Source: Bosea sp. F3-2
GTDB lineage: Bacteria > Pseudomonadota > Alphaproteobacteria > Rhizobiales > Beijerinckiaceae
Assembly (NCBI RefSeq): GCF_008253865.1
Contig: NZ_CP042331.1
Coordinates: forward strand, 5,111,501 to 5,175,500
Direction of reading: 5' to 3'
Length of the DNA: 64,000 bases
The position numbers and the translations under genes are program-made. Within the stretch, counting starts at the first letter, position 1. Each line of letters starts with the position of its first letter. Positions 62,441 through 64,000 of the stretch are shown in pieces. Under the pieces are notes generated by a model. The model worked only from the letters and a program-made list of their open reading frames with translations. It did not search any database and had not been told where the DNA came from.

Positions 62441-63373
62441 ATGAGCCGCCGCCATCTCCCGCCCCTGGCTTCCTTGCGCGCCTTCGAGGCTGCTGCCCGG
62501 CATCGCAACTTCGAAAAGGCCGGCGATGAACTTGCCGTCACTGCCAGCGCCGTCGGCCAGCATGTGAGATCGCTCGAAGCCTGGCTGCGGCGCCCGCTCT
62601 TCATCCGGCTGCCGAGCAAGGGCGTTGCCCTGACCGAGGTCGGCGAACGCTATGCCGCGACGATTTCGCAGGTGCTCGACCAGCTCAACGAAGCCACCGC
62701 CCGGGCGTTGAGGCCGGAAGCGCTGAATGCCCTGACGGTCAGCACCTTGCCGAGCTTCGCCCTGAACTGGCTGATCCCAAGGCTCGGCTCGCTGAAGGAG
62801 CGCGAGCCCAATCTGGAGGTGCGGGTCGAGATCTCGGTGGGCCTGACCGATTTCGCCCGCGAGAATGTCGACGTCGCGATCCGCTTGGGCCGCGGCGGCT
62901 ATCCAGGGCTCCAAACGGACCTCCTGATGGAGGAGAATTTCTTTCCCGTTTGCAGCGCCGCGTTGCTCGGCGACCCGGAGCGGCCGCTGCGCGAGCCGGC
63001 GGATCTGCGCCATCACACCTTGCTGCACGAGATTCCGGAGGGAATCCCCGATTTTATCACCTGGCCGCGCTGGCTCGCGGCGGTGGGCCTGCCGCAGATC
63101 GACGCGACCAGGGGCCCACGCTTTTCGCATACCTTCATGGCCCTGCAGGCTGCCGCATCGGGGCAGGGGGTGGCGCTCGCCACCAATGTCCTGATCGGGG
63201 ATTATCTCGATGCCGGCCGTCTGGTCCGGCCGTTCCCGCATCAGGTCAAGGGGCCGCACCAGTACTATCTGGTCTGCCCCGAGGCCTCGGCGCGGCGGCC
63301 GGCGATCGCGGCTTTCCGGAGGTGGATCTGCGACGAGGCGGCAGCCCATGTGGCGCTGAGCGTCGGCCCGTGA
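62441..63373 (+). CDS. LysR family regulator (GcvA-like)
   Basis: LysR-type regulator, 310 aa, closest to the GcvA group. The HTH is at about 12-37 (ASLRAFEAAARHRNFEKAGD, ELAVTASAVGQHVRSLEAWL). The effector domain has SVGLTDFARENVDVAIRLGRGG and AAASGQGVALATNVL. In similar contexts it regulates the divergent DUF1127 gene. The start is at the conserved SRRHLPPLASL. Confidence 0.92.
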   Translation: MSRRHLPPLASLRAFEAAARHRNFEKAGDELAVTASAVGQHVRSLEAWLRRPLFIRLPSKGVALTEVGERYAATISQVLDQLNEATARALRPEALNALTVSTLPSFALNWLIPRLGSLKEREPNLEVRVEISVGLTDFARENVDVAIRLGRGGYPGLQTDLLMEENFFPVCSAALLGDPERPLREPADLRHHTLLHEIPEGIPDFITWPRWLAAVGLPQIDATRGPRFSHTFMALQAAASGQGVALATNVLIGDYLDAGRLVRPFPHQVKGPHQYYLVCPEASARRPAIAAFRRWICDEAAAHVALSVGP

Positions 63374-63429
63374 GCATGGCTGCCGTTCCGCCATGGCGGA
63401 CGGCGCCTGATACCAGTCAAGCCGGAAGC

Positions 63430-63455
63430 AAAAAAAGCCCCTCGGAGAGGGGCTT
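63430..63455 (-). terminator. Rho-independent terminator of the small exported protein gene
   Basis: Plus strand AAAAAAAGCCCCTC-gga-GAGGGGCTT, so on the minus strand a stem followed by seven T. It lies just beyond the stop at 63491. The weak T side makes it one-directional. Confidence 0.88.
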
Positions 63456-63490
63456 CAGTCTGGTCTCGAAAACTCAGGGGTACCGAAGGC

Positions 63491-63784
63491 TCAGTAGTAG
63501 CCGCAGACCCGGCGATAGCCGATGACGTTGCCCCAGCGGTCGAAGCGCTCGACCAGATCGCAGGAACGGACGGGAGCGGCATAGTAGCCGTAGCCATAGG
63601 CGGGGCGGGTGGCCGAAGCGATGATGGCACCCGCGGCGAGCGCGCCGACCACACCAGCTCCGACGCCCCAGCCACCGTAGCCATAGCCCCAGCGCGGCCG
63701 CGCCTCGGCGCCGGAGGCGATGAAGATTGTGGCCAGCGTCGCAGCCGCGAGGGTGGCGGTCAGCGTCTTGCGGATGGTCGTCAT
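63491..63784 (-). CDS. Small Gly/Tyr-rich exported protein
   Basis: A 97-aa protein. Signal peptide at about 1-28 (MTTIRKTLTATLAAATLATI). Mature part: a glycine-rich hydrophobic segment GYGYGGWGVGAGVVGALAAG, a Tyr-rich YGYGYYAAPVR and a Cys pair (RSCDLVE, RRVCGYY). This build is frequent in rhizobial small outer-membrane-associated proteins of unknown function. GGGAGAG lies before the ATG at 63784, which decides the start over the Met at 63865. Confidence 0.75.
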   Translation of the reverse strand: MTTIRKTLTATLAAATLATIFIASGAEARPRWGYGYGGWGVGAGVVGALAAGAIIASATRPAYGYGYYAAPVRSCDLVERFDRWGNVIGYRRVCGYY

Positions 63785-63932
63785 GCTCGTCTCTCCCGAC
63801 TGGTGCGAGAGCGAACAACTCGCCCTCCATGCCGATTGGTCGCGGGACGGGGCAGGGAGGTTCAATGCAGGCGGCGATTATTTTATCGGATCCGATCCGC
63901 GGGAATGCACAAGCCCCGGTCCCATCGGCAAA

Positions 63933-64000
63933 TCAGCCTGCCGCTCTTGCGTAGTAGCGCAGCAATTTCAGTCCCTCAGGGCTATCCCAATCCGCTTCGC
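63933..64000 (-). CDS. C-terminal end of a gene running off the window
   Basis: The minus-strand reading from the window end gives DWDSPEGLKLLRYYARAAG then a stop. The codon pattern is coding-like. Only about 22 codons are visible, so no function can be given. Confidence 0.4.
   Translation of the reverse strand, partial: EADWDSPEGLKLLRYYARAAG

Overview
The window is high-GC chromosomal DNA, densely packed with genes, from an alphaproteobacterium of the order Hyphomicrobiales (Rhizobiales). The pointers are an Irr-type Fur regulator, an Omp19-like protease-inhibitor lipoprotein, a tandem cold-shock protein, a DUF1127 peptide beside a LysR gene, a GAAC-N7-GAAC SOS box of the alphaproteobacterial type, the ftsE-ftsX-YdcF-plsC order and the HemD/mitofilin/HemY_N cluster. 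A Bosea-like genus is my best guess, from gene family resemblance only. I see no prophage, insertion sequence, CRISPR array, tRNA or rRNA. It reads as core chromosome with many small palindromic intergenic repeats.

Layout. 0-5 kb: a minus-strand operon for uptake and hydrolysis of an amino-acid-like compound (AbgB-like M20 amidohydrolase, two permeases, ATPase, binding protein). 5.4-14.2 kb: kdpFABC with extra membrane micro-ORFs, then kdpDE and a gene for a PTS EIIA(Ntr)-like protein. 14.4-21 kb: IalB-like protein, a thiamine-diphosphate enzyme, small exported proteins, and asd, which is preceded by a 23-codon ORF extremely rich in Thr and Lys codons. 21-25.6 kb: EamA exporter, then a TetR gene divergent from an EmrAB-type efflux pair with two palindromic operators. 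25.7-27.2 kb: iron cluster irr-bfd-bfr with two ICE-like palindromes. 27.4-34.7 kb: tandem cold-shock protein, GNAT enzyme, Omp19-like lipoprotein, RidA, acs, DUF2235 hydrolase, EVE-domain protein. 34.7-43 kb: gpsA-tsaD divergent from a hemD-mitofilin fusion gene plus HemY_N protein, then rluD and rpoH. 43.3-50 kb: DUF2125 protein, ChaC-like enzyme, a small SOS-box gene, plsC, YdcF, ftsX and ftsE, with a zinc-ribbon DUF3426 gene divergent. 50-57 kb: hpt, a CheY-like regulator, and a sulfur amino-acid region with two Lrp regulators, a cystathionine gamma-synthase-family enzyme, a Tat-signal PLP enzyme, cysteine dioxygenase, a GH19 lysozyme and an OmpW porin. 57-64 kb: prfC, a YadGH-type ABC exporter, a 24-residue membrane peptide, a conserved Cys/His protein, DUF1127 and LysR genes, and a small exported protein.

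The points most worth a second look are the Thr/Lys-rich leader ORF before asd (a candidate attenuator with alternative pairings), the near-perfect SOS promoter of an unknown 132-residue protein, the EIIA(Ntr) gene inside the kdp operon, and the HemD-mitofilin fusion with hemC missing from its usual place.
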